Shown in pieces: positions 1-9,909 of a stretch of 64,000 nucleotides of DNA. Origin of the DNA: Yponomeuta sedellus (lineage: Eukaryota; Arthropoda; Insecta; Lepidoptera; Yponomeutidae); contig OW203722.1 in assembly GCA_934045075.1 (NCBI GenBank), positions 2,883,001 through 2,947,000 on the forward strand, in the 5' to 3' direction. The notes under the pieces are model-generated. The model saw only the letters and a list, made by a program, of their open reading frames with translations, did no database searches and was not told where the DNA came from. Both the position numbers and the translations under genes were made by a program. Each line of letters begins with the position of its first letter. Position 1 is the first letter of the stretch.

Positions 1-160
1 TCGTTATCGTCACCAGTTAAAATTCAAAATAAAATATTCAATATTCAACATCATCGGAAAACATTCGGGGTGAGATATGCGAGTGCCGTAGAAATAAATT
101 GTTATGGATACTGTGTTAAGGGCCTCCTTAGAGTAAGACAAGCGGCACCGAGGGTAAGAC

Positions 161-351
161 AATCATGTCTTAATATAATGTCTACGTAATACAGAGAGTA
201 TTGTAAAGAGGTTCGAAATTTCACTGATGCCGGGTAGTCGCCCATTAGATCAGTTGGGAGAGCACTGGCACGGTTAGCCAGAGGTCGTGGGTTCGAGTCC
301 CGGCATGGCTAGAATTTTTAGCCTCTAAATAGGTTTTTAAAATCATGTCTT
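161..351 (+). repeat. tRNA-Lys-like SINE copy with 11-bp target duplication
   Basis: The body (172-340) contains a tRNA-like core at about 240-310 with an A-box-like stretch (TAGATCAGTTGG) and a B box (GGTTCGAGTCCC), followed by a short 3' module ending in AATAGGTTTTTAA. AATCATGTCTT lies on both sides (161-171 and 341-351), a target site duplication of the length made by LINE-type insertion. The same core recurs more than ten times in the window. The overall core resembles tRNA-Lys, from memory, but the anticodon loop lacks the usual T33, so this is a retroposon and not a working tRNA gene. Confidence 0.85.
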
Positions 352-420
352 TTTCACAGATCGTATTTGCAGAAAATGTCTGTAAAGTCTCTCACCCATA
401 TTAATAGTATTTTAGAACCC

Positions 421-630
421 CAAGATTTTTCCCTCAGCAGTGGTAGTGTGTTACTCTTTAACTTTAAATACTGGGGACCGGAAAATACGTAAACGATCTT
501 CATCTTTAAAATGATTTTGCCCTTTAAAATGATATCACTTTTGCCCTTGGTAGTGTGCTAGGGTAACTCTATGGAGCCCTTTAACTATAAATACTGGGGA
601 GCGGAAAATACATATACGACCTGTAAAAAA
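421..630. repeat. Local direct repeat of about 75 bp
   Basis: Two diverged copies of a segment containing TAGTGTG, CTTTAACT, AAATACTGGGGA and CGGAAAATAC lie at about 436-505 and 546-625. A third short match (ACTCTATGGAGCCCC) is at about 1228. Origin unknown; no coding frame stands out. Confidence 0.5.
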
Positions 631-810
631 AGGTATGATTATTTTCCCTCCGTAGTACCTACGGGTTCACTACGCCTTTTCGAAACAAGCTTAACCTTGA
701 TACATTTCCACTATGACGACTCTAGATGAATTGAACTAAACTTCATTATGACAAATTATATTACACCGATGCTTCATTTCACCTTCTGACATTTAATTAT
801 TGATTATATT

Positions 811-897
811 CTTTTTAATGCACTGACCCGTGCTAACTAGAGGTCGCGGGTTCGAGCCCGTCATGGGTGGATTTTTTAGCCTCTAAATAGCTATTTA
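811..897 (+). repeat. Internally deleted copy of the tRNA-Lys-like SINE
   Basis: The outer arm (TTTTTAATGCACTGACCCG) is joined directly to the B-box half of the tRNA-like core (GGTTCGAGCCC) and the 3' module TTTTTAGCCTCTAAATAG. The A-box half is missing. The copy shows that the outer arm and the tRNA core belong to one repeat. Confidence 0.75.
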
Positions 898-924
898 ATT
901 ATTGGTTTATTTTGCTTCTATATC

Positions 925-1100
925 TATAATCAGCCCACATCAACCCACTGCTGGGCATAGGCCTCCTTTTCATTGCGCCATTCCTCACGGTCCTGTGCTA
1001 ACCTGATCCATCTCTGACCCGCAACCCTCACGATGTAGTCTGACCATCGTGTCGGTGGTCTGCCTACCAACCTCCTTCCCTCCCTTGGCCACCACTCCCT
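925..1100 (-). pseudogene. RTE-like LINE, C-terminal end of reverse transcriptase ORF
   Basis: Read on the minus strand, this piece encodes the arginine- and tryptophan-rich tail found at the C-terminus of RTE-like reverse transcriptases: GRPPTRWSD, then AGQRWIRLAQDREEWR, then EAYAQQWVD. Only the last 55 or so codons remain, with no catalytic motif, so it is a 5'-truncated copy. The family assignment is from remembered consensus, not a search. Confidence 0.65.
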
Positions 1101-1130
1101 TATTTTGCTTATTTAAGCTTTATTTTGAGA

Positions 1131-1734
1131 GTCCATTAATTCAAATTATGTTTCACCTTCGTGCCATTCGAACAAGGTTCGTTTGATGCCATTAATGTTA
1201 CTCTAATGACGTTGCCGACTAATGTTACTCTATGGAGCCCCTTAAGTACAAATACAATGATCATAGTTGGCAGGTGGGCTACAGATAATGATAAATACCA
1301 TGGTACCATATACCACCAATACCATATTATTATCACACGAATCACATCACATCATCACCACATCACACTAATATTGATTAGATCTTTAATTTATGAAATC
1401 TACCATACCATTCAGTGTAATGATTTACATGTTGTACACTTCATATCCATTCACCTTGTGCCTTTCGTGGGGTGGAAGCTAAATAATGCTTAACAGGTTT
1501 TTGTTTGATTACAACTGCGGTGTTCTCTTTTCAAAATCCGCTAACTTTTATTTAATTCTGTGAGAACAAGGGCGGGCTGAAAATCAGCGCTGTGATGATG
1601 CATGCACTCACAGCACCTAGCTGAGCCCTATCCTTTTTATCACAATTATTGTCACTATTTTTCCATAGTATTCATGTGTTCTCTAATCTGTGTGTGATAA
1701 ATAAACATTTTTCAATTTCAATATTATAAAAAAC
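1131..1734. other. No recognised gene; LINE-like tail near 1640-1725
   Basis: The stretch holds a run of ATCACATC-type repeats at about 1340-1370 and a short segment at 1640-1725 ending in GATAAATAAACATTTTTCAA that resembles a non-LTR element 3' end. Two small overlapping open frames here are rich in His, Ile and Thr from the simple repeat and match nothing I know. Confidence 0.4.
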
Positions 1735-2660
1735 GAAAGTTAGTAGAAATTTTGGGATGTTTGTTACTTCTTCACGTCAAAACTGCTGGAGCGATTTCAA
1801 TAAAATTTGATATGAAAATGAAAAAAATGAAAAAAATCTTTATTTGACCGCCACATAAAATCCAACTTTGCTTATAATATATCTATTATAACAGGTTCAA
1901 ACAAGAAGAGACCTAGATTTAATAAAAATAATGCTAATAACTAACATATGAATGTTTGTTTACAAAAGGTTAGCAAAAATTGGATTTACCAGTTCACAGC
2001 GACTCCACACTGGGCATACCTGTGTTGTGGACGACGCTCACAATTTGAGTGCTAAGTACGAAGCGGGCGCATAAGCGATAGTGATTCGGTTATTACATGC
2101 AGTAACCTATATTTAAACTAAATGAAGCACGATAAAGTAATGGATTGTATTGAAGGCGTTTCGTGTAATATGTGTGTTTATATATGTAAAGAAATATTTA
2201 TATATGTAGAAATTATAAATTTGTTATGTACATTATGTGTATAATATATATGATAAGGATATACCATTTTGGATATACTATTTATATACTCTTATGTATA
2301 TACTATATATGGATATACTATTTTTATTTTTTTTAATGCACTAACCCGTGCTAAGGACAATTTTAAAAACCTATATTAGAGGCTAAAAATACAGAGTACG
2401 TAATGCAGAGAATAGTGTAAAGAGGTTCGAAATTACACTGAATCAGGTGAGTCGCCCATTAGCTCAGTTGGATAGAGCGCTGGCACGGATAGCCAGAGGT
2501 CGCGGGTTCGAATCCCGGCATGGGAGGAATTGTTAGCCTCTAAATAGGTTTTTAAAATTTGATATGGAGTTAGCTGCCACCCTGGATTAACACATAGGCT
2601 ACGTTTTACTGCAGGAAAATATCTTATTCCCATGGTAAAATCGATGAACCGCGGGAACCA
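1735..2660 (+). repeat. LINE-tail repeat interrupted by a 739-bp insertion
   Basis: The repeat starts TTTGTTACTTCTTCACGTC at 1760 and resumes at 2567 with GAGTTAGCTGCCACCCTGG, ending near 2660 in ACCGCGGGGCACATCTAGC. Uninterrupted relatives lie at 5215-5395 and, in reverse, at 41810-42010, and show the joined order. The insertion between is flanked by AAAATTTGATATG on both sides. Confidence 0.75.
1802..2566 (+). mobile_element. Composite insertion ending in a tRNA-Lys-like SINE, 13-bp TSD
   Basis: AAAATTTGATATG occurs at 1802-1814 and 2554-2566 and bounds a 739-bp insert. The insert begins with an A-rich, LINE-like segment of unknown family (1815 to about 2320). It then carries the outer arm AATGCACTAACCCGTGC (about 2337-2356) and a plus-strand SINE core with A box TAGCTCAGTTGG and B box GGTTCGAATCCC. 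It ends at AATAGGTTTTT, the same 3' end as other copies. Either the whole unit moved together, or a SINE inserted beside an older element and the outer TSD is partly fortuitous; the first is simpler. Confidence 0.7.
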
Positions 2661-2745
2661 CCGCGGGGCACATCTAGCATTCGAGTGGTCCCTTCACCCA
2701 TCTAGTGTGAATGAAGGTGCCACTGGACGCTGTATAAATCATCAC
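2640..2745 (-). repeat. Fragment of a dispersed repeat (CACCTTCAC / GGTGAAGG family)
   Basis: Reading the minus strand gives GGCACCTTCATTCACACTAG, then a short hairpin and GGGACCACTCG. Relatives lie near 27640-27700, 31455-31530, 31605-31680 and 60225-60300. Each holds a small inverted repeat around CTAGAT. Function unknown. Confidence 0.5.
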
Positions 2746-3059
2746 ATTAAGTAGATGCAAAGGCCAAAATTTACCATATCACAGGGCATCCCAGTTTGGG
2801 ATCAGGGCGGGGATAGGATCAGGACATTGTATGCACGTCTTGTCTCCTTTATTTTCCTCACGGGAAAGCAAAATGTTAAAATATTCACACACGAAAGAGA
2901 CAGTTTTAAATAGTTTTCGAAATGACGTTTGTGCTTGCGTCCTCTGGAGAAATGGTTCACGAGACATAACTTTCATGAATTGAGTACTGTGTACAGTTGG
3001 TTGCAAAAGTATTATCACATTAAATGTGATAACACATTTTCAACAATAAATAAATGATG

Positions 3060-3480
3060 ATGATGTCGTCCATGCCGATGCGGCTACGGCGACTGTAGTG
3101 GGACCATCAGGCTTCGTTGATGTGCCCGAGTATGGCTGACGTAAGCAATCTTTGCAGTAAACGTACGTCCGCATGTGCCACATTTTAAAATTCCGTCAAC
3201 ATAATTGTAATGTATTGCCGCAGGTGGTCGGGCTTTTAAGTGATCCCGCTTAGCGTCGAGATCAGTTCGTCTCTTCTCTTCAAAAGTGAAGACACTTGTT
3301 TGCACTAGGTGTCTCCACGCCGGTCTCTCAGCAGCGCATTCCTCTTCAGCACGTCCTTATATCGGAGAAACTGGCCACCTCGTTTGCGCTTGCCTTTTCG
3401 GAGCTCCGAATAAAAAACACGCTTTGCCAGTCTCTCGTCAGGCATGCGGGAGACGTGGCCGCACCAGCGCAGTTATAAAT
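3060..3480 (-). pseudogene. RTE-like LINE C-terminus with a C2H2-like finger and (ATC)n tail
   Basis: On the minus strand, 3478 to about 3310 encodes [20 protein letters not shown] and a basic stretch typical of the C-terminal extension of RTE-like reverse transcriptases. A continuous frame at 3305-3084 follows with a zinc-finger-like pattern, CGTCGRTF then HTRAH (C-X2-C-X12-H-X3-H), ending at a stop. Downstream the copy finishes in ATCATCATC at 3064-3057, the type of tail these elements use. The domain order is right, but the two parts are in different frames, so the copy is dead and 5'-truncated. No catalytic residues remain. Confidence 0.6.
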
Positions 3481-3674
3481 AAATATTATTGTTATATCAC
3501 TACATTATTCCGGTTTCGTGCCCAAGGGTTGCCAAAGGGAACCTCTATTTTTATTCCTATACTTCCAGACTACATAATCACTTATCCTGGTCCAAAACTA
3601 GGATACCTGGTGCTATGGTAGCCAGGAAAGGACATTACAAAATAAAAATAAAACTTAATAAACCACTGAACTAG

Positions 3675-4165
3675 TGAGCTACTCACTCCATTCTCACTGA
3701 GTAACTGTACATCTGAACTGCTCGCTTCATTCTCACTGAGCAACTGAACATCTGAGCTACGCGCTTCATTCTCACTGCGCTACTCGCTTCATTCTCACTG
3801 AGCAACGGAACATCTGAGCTGCTCGCTTCATTCTCACTGAGCTACTCGCTTTATTCTCACTGAGCAACTGAACATCTGAGTTGCTCGCTTCATTCTCACT
3901 GAGTAACTGAATATCAGAGCTACTCGCTTCATTTTCACTGCACTACTCGCTTCATTCACACTGAGCAACTGAACATCTGAGCTGCTCGCTTCATTCTCAT
4001 TGAGCTACTCGCTTTATTCTCACTGAGCAACTGAACATCTGAGCTACTCACTTCATTCCCACAGAGCTATATACTGAACTACTGAGCTACTCACTTCATT
4101 CCCACAGAGCTACTGAACTACTGGGCTACTCACTGTATTCTCACTGAGCTACTGAGCCACCGAAC
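3675..4165 (+). repeat. Minisatellite, unit about 39 bp
   Basis: About twelve imperfect copies built from two modules: GAGCTACTCGCTTCATTCTC and ACTGAGCAACTGAACATCT. Some copies lack the second module, giving 23-bp short units. Units drift toward the right end, where ACTCACTTCATTCCCACAG variants appear, while the middle is most uniform. Confidence 0.9.
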
Positions 4166-4510
4166 TTTTTCCGATGACCGAAGCAATGTTCACCGAGCAC
4201 TTGAACAGTGAAAATTGCTTAGGCGACAGTACATTTTTATCTTTCTAGAATATCAAGTGTCTCGTTAGCAAGGACACCGGAGCAGAGGCTACGATAAACT
4301 CACTGTAGGCCAATCTCGAGAGGAAATAGAATCGCTACTCGGTACTAAATCTGTTTAGAATGTGAAGGCGACATCGCGTCTTGGATTTCAGCGAGGAATG
4401 ATTATGGAGGCGAGAATAAGGAAAAGGATAGAGCTCAGCGTAGACGGAATTAGAAAAAGGACACATTCAAAAGCTCTTTAAAATTAATGTGAATTACTTT
4501 TAAAATCACT
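4166..4510. other. No recognised feature
   Basis: Between the minisatellite and a 5S-like SINE. No open frame above 60 codons and no repeat that I can place. Confidence 0.4.
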
Positions 4511-4830
4511 TGTTGCCCCGGCTGCCTAAGTGATCTTAAACGATTACGGAGGTTAACAAACATAGGGTGCGTTCAGTGCATGGATGGGGGACCGGGTATG
4601 ACTAACGCTAGTGGCATTATTTCCGAGCGCTTCCATGCCTTGCAAGGCACGTTAAGCAGCTGTTGTCGGCTGCCGTCGATAGATGGTAGTCTTTAATCCA
4701 AGTCAGAGGCCTTAGAGTGGCTTAAAAACCTCTGACAATAAGACCAGTCAGTAGTCTTGTATGGCATACACCTTCCTCACGGAAGAGATGCCCCTCGGTG
4801 GGGACATAATGGGTTAATTATGATGATGAC
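4511..4830 (+). repeat. 5S-rRNA-derived SINE, subfamily B
   Basis: The 5' part carries GAGGTTAACAAACA and ATGGATGGGGGACCG, placed like the 5S rRNA internal promoter (A-box region ATTAAGCA and C-box region GATGGGGGACCG of insect 5S). The body follows with GTCAGAGGCCTTA and the 3' end reaches GGGGACATAATGGGTT and a (GATGAT) tail. This copy is close to subfamily A in the middle but differs at the 5' end (GGCTGCCTAAGTGATC). The 5S comparison is from memory of the 5S sequence. Confidence 0.75.
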
Positions 4831-5139
4831 TTTTAAAATAATAGATCTTACCACAAATCCTACTCAATAATATTATCACAAAATGTGAAAGATATTTTTC
4901 CCAATCACCCAATAACGGCGGAACTTTCTCAACTTCGTGTTTTTTGCGCTCTGTCAATAGGCGCAGCATTCCGTAAATAATTTGTTGTCCCATCCATTAT
5001 GTTTAACACATTATGGTGTAAAGCATTATTTATTGAGCAGCGCCTCTTTAAAACAAAAATCGTACAAAAATATAATTTCATTTTGCTTTTTTTTCGATGT
5101 CGTAGAACAAAAGTTATTGTAAGTTATATTAAATATCCT

Positions 5140-5400
5140 AATCAAATTACATCACATCCCACCACATCACATCACGAAACATCGCATCACACTAATACTA
5201 TAAAGGCGAAAGTTTGTGATTGTGTTTGTTACTTCTTCACGTCTAAACGACTGGAGTGATTTTGATAAAACTTGGTATGGAATTAGCTGACACCCTGAAA
5301 TGACACATAGGCTACGTTTTACTGCGGGAAAATATCTTATTCCTTTGGGAAAATCGATAAGTCGCAGGTAACATCGCGGGGCACAGCTAGTGATGTCAAT
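5140..5400 (+). repeat. LINE-tail repeat, uninterrupted copy
   Basis: Begins after CATCACATC-type repeats and runs TTTGTTACTTCTTCACGTC, CACATAGGCTACGTTTTACT, GGGGCACAGCTAG. It is the reference for the interrupted copy at 1735-2660. This family is probably the 3' region of an RTE-like element or a SINE using it, by recall. Confidence 0.6.
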
Positions 5401-6370
5401 TAATAGATCTTTTATATTAGCAAACCATCTCGGAAAATTCTGCGGATTTTGGCAATCTGAGAGCAGAGTTATGAGAGATTTAGTAAAAGTGAGGCTATGC
5501 AACAAGCTGACAATGAAACTTATACTAAACTTATCCGTGTCCGTACAAGTTAAGCAAGATCGTAACTCTGTAGAAAGAAAGCACTGGTTGGCGAATTATA
5601 ATAACAAAAAAACAGGAAACACACTCAAAACGGCCAACCATTTAGTTACAGTATTTTTACATAACTCGAGTTAAATGGGCTAACCAGGCCTGACGCATGT
5701 GGGCCTAAGTGTCAAATTAACGGGGAATATGATAGTTACACTTATGGAATCGCTCAGGATTTGTTGTACCTACGTAATATAGCAGCAGAAAGAAGCTTTC
5801 CATTAAGCATTAGCATGAAATCCACCTCTTATACACTATCTTTTGTGTATTAAACACTTTTGCACACCTCCTGCTCGACAATGCCTTATTACGTACCGTC
5901 AAATATCATCGTAAAGCATAGCCTTGTCTCTCGAGGGCAATAATAATGAAGAATTTCTCTAGGGAATAAAGTGATTTGAATTTAGAATGTCAAAATTCGC
6001 ATGAAAACTATGAAGAAGCCCCGCCCCGCATTGCAATTCGAAATTCGAATTGTTGTTCGAAACTCACCCCTTTTTTCTTTGTTTTCTGAACTACTGTGTC
6101 GTGTGACCGCGCGAAACACCAATAAAAAAAAGAAAAAAAGGCGCGAATTGCAAATACGAATTTAAACTTTTTATTGTCTCAAAGTGTGGTCTTAAATACA
6201 ACAAGTGCCCATCGCGGATTGGCAATTAAGAATTAAGTAAAATAATAAAGAATTAAGTAACAGCAATTTTTAACAATATGCAAATATCTCAAGTAGTATT
6301 AATTAACTCAACAGTATTTACATATTTACAAACTAAGAATTAGTAATAATTATTAATTAAAGACAAAAAT
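5401..6370. other. No recognised gene or repeat
   Basis: AT-rich sequence with one 94-codon open frame (5390-5674, plus) that has no recognisable motif and low-complexity composition. Nothing firm. Confidence 0.4.
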
Positions 6371-6379
6371 TGCAATTGC

Positions 6380-6640
6380 TGTGTGGTGTCAGCCTAGAGA
6401 ATAGCACCAACCCAATTCTTCCCGCGGGTGTCGTAAAAGGCGACTAAGGGACACTAACCGGGGGGTGGGCAGCAGCGCCCCCTGCAGTACAATTCCACCG
6501 AACTGCGATCCCCAACCCGCATGCCCAGCGTGGGGATTATGGGCATTACCCCCTATGATAGCACAACGTGGCGCTCTTTAGGGGAGGGCTATGTCCAGCA
6601 GTGGACTAGTATAGCCTGACGATGACGATGATGATGATGA
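6380..6640 (+). pseudogene. RTE-like LINE 3' end with (GATGAT)n tail
   Basis: Near 6570-6610 the plus strand encodes a short degraded version of the C-terminal WRSLGEGYVQQW signature of RTE-like elements, then CAGCAGTGGACTAGTATAGC and the repeat GACGATGATGATGATGA. The upstream part (6400-6560) is a GC-richer segment with no intact frame. Confidence 0.55.
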
Positions 6641-6799
6641 AAGACAAAAAAACTTACTCTTACACATAAAAAAGTAGCTAAGTAAATACGGATATTCTGT
6701 TAAATGAGCATAAAACTCAAAAAGCTCTGATAGACATTATTACATCCTTAGAGAATAAAATACTCCAAGGATACTTTTAAACTTCACAGCTTAGTCAGT

Positions 6800-7020
6800 T
6801 TTGATATCAACCCTTGTATGTCACCACTGGTGGGGCACTGGTCTCTTCCTGCATCGCAGGAAGGTTAGGCCATTATCCACCAAGTCCGGGTTGATGGAGG
6901 ATTGTAAGACAGTGGCGAGCCTTACTGTCAGAAGTTATCAAGCTGCCCATAAGGCCTGCCCACATGGCTTAACGACTGCCATTACATGGCAGCCGGCACC
7001 AACGGCTTAACGTGCCTAGT
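6800..7020 (-). repeat. 5S-derived SINE, 3' part, minus strand
   Basis: Begins with the inverted 3' end GATATCAACCCTTGTATGTC and runs back through CTTCCTGCATCGCAGGAAGG, CTGTCAGAAGTTATCAAGC and GCCGGCACCAACGGCTTAACG. It stops before the 5S-like part, so it is 5'-truncated. Confidence 0.75.
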
Positions 7021-7557
7021 CAATTTTATTAGTTAGAAATTAGTAAGTACAGAATTACTAATCTTTATTTTCCGAATGAAAAGTAAGCAATGCATTTTAC
7101 ACATCGCGCGCCGTACTTGAAATAAAAGTTGAATCACACACGGGCTCTCGGCAGCTGAAAGACAAACTAACAACCAGAGTTGACCAGTTTGTATTAGTTC
7201 ATTTCACGTCGGTCCCAAGAGTTGATTCCCGTCTTAGTACAGCTATAAACGAATTTGGGAAACTTTCCATTGGTGCAACTAAGACGGTCGGGTCTCACAA
7301 TCTTAGGATTATTTTATTTTGTTTATTTGCCGTATAAGACAGCTAACAAGCTTAGTAAGTGAAAGGGTTTTTCTAACTGTTTAGTTTATCAAGATCGTGA
7401 CAAAGGACAAACTTTCGTTTCTCACATACCAGAGCATATGAGTATAGTTTCATATATTCCTCTGGGATACAGGTGTGAGTTAATGTAAGTATGCATTTGT
7501 TTATTTTGTTCATATAACTAATTAACTAAATAAAAATTTAATTATATGATATAACAC

Positions 7558-7792
7558 CCCTTTGTACGTCACCCACTGCTAGGGCACGGGTCTCTTCCTG
7601 CCGGACGTAATACAGAGAATATTGTAAAGAGGTCCGAAATTTCACTGATGCCGGTGAGTCACCCATTAGCTCAGTTGGAAAGAGCGCTGGCACGGATAGC
7701 CAGAGGTCGCGGGTTCGAATCCCGGCATGGGTGGAATTTTAGCCTCTAAATAGGTTTTTAAAATTGTCATTAGCACGGGTTAGTGCATTAAA
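7558..7792 (+). repeat. tRNA-Lys-like SINE next to a 5S-SINE tail fragment
   Basis: 7558-7602 is a short minus-strand 3' fragment of the 5S-derived SINE. 7603-7792 is the tRNA-like SINE with A box TAGCTCAGTTGG, B box GGTTCGAATCCC, the 3' module and the full outer arm TTAGCACGGGTTAGTGC, ending in an A-rich run. Confidence 0.8.
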
Positions 7793-8237
7793 AATAAAAA
7801 TAATATGCTCCTATAAGCATAGAAAATTATAATTCAATCCAACGTCATCGATTTGCTCGTAGCAATTCGTCCCCCAAACTTTTCTTAGCCACTCAAGCTG
7901 GGAGGGGAAGCAAAGAAAACGTCCAGTTCCCAGGGGAAGTCCACGTATGCCCTCTTGATGTACTTTCCATGTTTAGGTCACGTTCACGCCTATACCAACA
8001 CCAATTTGACTCGACCCTTCAAGCGAAGCAAAATAACCGTTATATCTTTAGAGATAAGAGTGAGTGAAAGGGTTAGGCGAGACTGGTGCTTGTTATAACC
8101 TACAGATGGTATAAAGGCCCAGTGAATTATTAGTGTGGATTGTTTGTTTTCAGACTAGGAAAAGGTTGAGGCTGCGCTAAAGAGGCGTTTAGACTACACG
8201 ATTGTTTACTGTAGACATGTACAATGACTTAATGAAA

Positions 8238-8597
8238 CGCCCGTGGCCTAGCCGAACCGAGTGATTGGAATCAATCACTTGAGTTAAGCAACAACAGGCG
8301 TGGTCACGTGCGGATTGGGTGACCGTCCCGTGACTACCGCTAGTGGCATTTTTTCCTAGCGCTTCACAAGGCATGTTAAGCCGTTGGTGGTGGCTATCAT
8401 GTAATGGCAGTCGTTAAGCCATGTCAGAGGCCTTATGGGCGGCTTGATAACTTCTGACAGTAAGGTCCGCCACGTTACTGTCTTACAATCCTCCACCAAT
8501 CCAGCCTTGGCCCCATGGTGGAGTATAGCCTAACCTTCCTGCGATGCAGGAAGAGACCCGTACCCCAGTAGTGGGGACATACAAGGGTTGATACCGA
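8238..8597 (+). repeat. 5S-rRNA-derived SINE, subfamily A, near full length
   Basis: Starts CCCGTGGCCTAGCCGAACCG and contains GAGTTAAGCAACAACAGGCG and GGATTGGGTGACCGTCCC, which line up with the 5S rRNA internal control region. The unique body has GTCAGAGGCCTTATGGGCGG and a small hairpin CTTCCTGCGATGCAGGAAG. The 3' end is ACATACAAGGGTTGATACCG. Confidence 0.8.
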
Positions 8598-8599
8598 CA

Positions 8600-9645
8600 A
8601 TGATTTGTCCTGCGCCTTGATAATGTAACTTTTCACATCTGTGTGCAAAACCGAAATATCTACCGGACATTGTCGTACAATTATATGGCCCAATGTCAGT
8701 GCCACGATCAGATATCTCGATAGATATGTCTCGGGTAGACCCGTTTAATATATAACTATGGTAGCCACAGATGATCAGCGCTGGTTGCTGTAAGTACCTG
8801 ATTCACCGTTGTATGAATAAATTACAAAGCTAGAATAAAAACAATAATGTCAATAACTACATACTACTGACAATAATTTTATCCTGCCAATTATCAATTT
8901 TTCCTCCTTTATTCCGATCAGTCTTTTTTTCTTGTGTTGTGTGTGTGTGAGAGTGTTCGGGATCTCACTACAGCACTCACACAACTCAAACAACCTTAAT
9001 TTTGCTTTATAAACCTATAAACCTGTCATAATTAACTTTTGTAATTTTTGCCAAGGGTAGTAAACTAACCGTTAATTCTTTCAAAAATACTCCTACCTTT
9101 TCAGTCTTACGAGACCACGGCACCTGTAAAAGTGCCGAAACGTTGGAAAATTGTAAAAATGTAATAAACGAGCATAAATCCGTATAAAAACAGTTTTAAT
9201 TATACCTGTCATACCACGGAAAGCGAAGATAACAGTGGTAACAATGATAAGGAGGAACCCTCCTTTTAAGCTTACACCTGTATTAGGAAGATTTGGCTAA
9301 TTCTTCGAAAAAATTCGCGGTCTAAAGGCGCAACACGGTCGACGCAATTGTTAGTTTCACTTAACGCAAGGCTGTCAGGTCTTTTTACGGCTAGGTGCGG
9401 CAGTTTCAGTGAACGACAACGATTCTGGCGACCTTCGCCTTGTCTTGTTTTACAGTTGGAAAAACTCGGTCCGTCATTTGAAAACTCCCAAAGATACTCG
9501 GCGAGAGAACACTTTCTTGACTGCAGTGATTATTGTGTACATAACAAGTCCTAGATTGTTGATTGTCCTACTGTGTAGGTTGACTGTAGGTTCTAAAAGT
9601 AGTTATCACCGTTGTTAAAATTTATAAAACAAGTTATTATACTTT
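8600..9645. other. No gene recognised; fragment of a dispersed repeat near 9100-9215
   Basis: 9108-9150 contains GAGACCACGGCACCTG and GTGCCGAAACGTTGG, a motif pair that recurs around the MITE at 35240-35610. About 9535-9640 is a degraded version of the repeat found at 9910-10130. Two overlapping open frames at 9348-9618 show no motif. Confidence 0.45.
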
Positions 9646-9909
9646 TTTTTAATGCACTAACCCGTGCTAAGGACAATTTTAAAAACCTATTTAGAGGCTA
9701 AAAATTCCACGAATGCCGGGATTCGAACTCGCGACCTCTGACGTAATACAATCAAATAATATTACGTGTAAAGAGGTTCGAAATTTCACTGATGCCGGTG
9801 AGTCGCCCATTAGCTCAGTTGGAAAGAGCGCTGGCACGGATATCTAAAGGTCGCGGGTTCGAATCCCGGCATGGGTGGAATTTTTAGCCTCTAAATAGGT
9901 TTTTAAAAT
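9646..9909 (+). repeat. Head-to-head tRNA-Lys-like SINE pair
   Basis: 9646 to about 9740 is a minus-strand 3' half (outer arm, 3' module and inverted B box GGGATTCGAACTC). From about 9741 a plus-strand copy follows, with A box TAGCTCAGTTGG and B box GGTTCGAATCCC, ending AATAGGTTTTTAAAAT. The arrangement gives the pair inverted outer ends. Confidence 0.8.

Noticed and set aside
240..312. Functional tRNA genes at the A/B-box cores (also 2456, 7665, 9810, 43385, 50635, 53455, 60117)
   Set aside because: The stems fold but the anticodon loop has C or another base instead of T33, the T stem has a mismatch, and all copies share LINE-style TSDs or SINE flanks.
3084..3305. A C2H2 zinc-finger gene
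   Set aside because: The single finger lies in the C-terminal part of an RTE-like LINE remnant, with upstream RT-extension sequence and an (ATC)n tail.
3675..4165. A CRISPR array
   Set aside because: Units are contiguous with no unique spacers, and the host is a eukaryote.
8238..8597. A 5S rRNA gene
   Set aside because: Only the internal-promoter region resembles 5S; the 5' and 3' parts that close helix I are absent and the copies run into an unrelated body.
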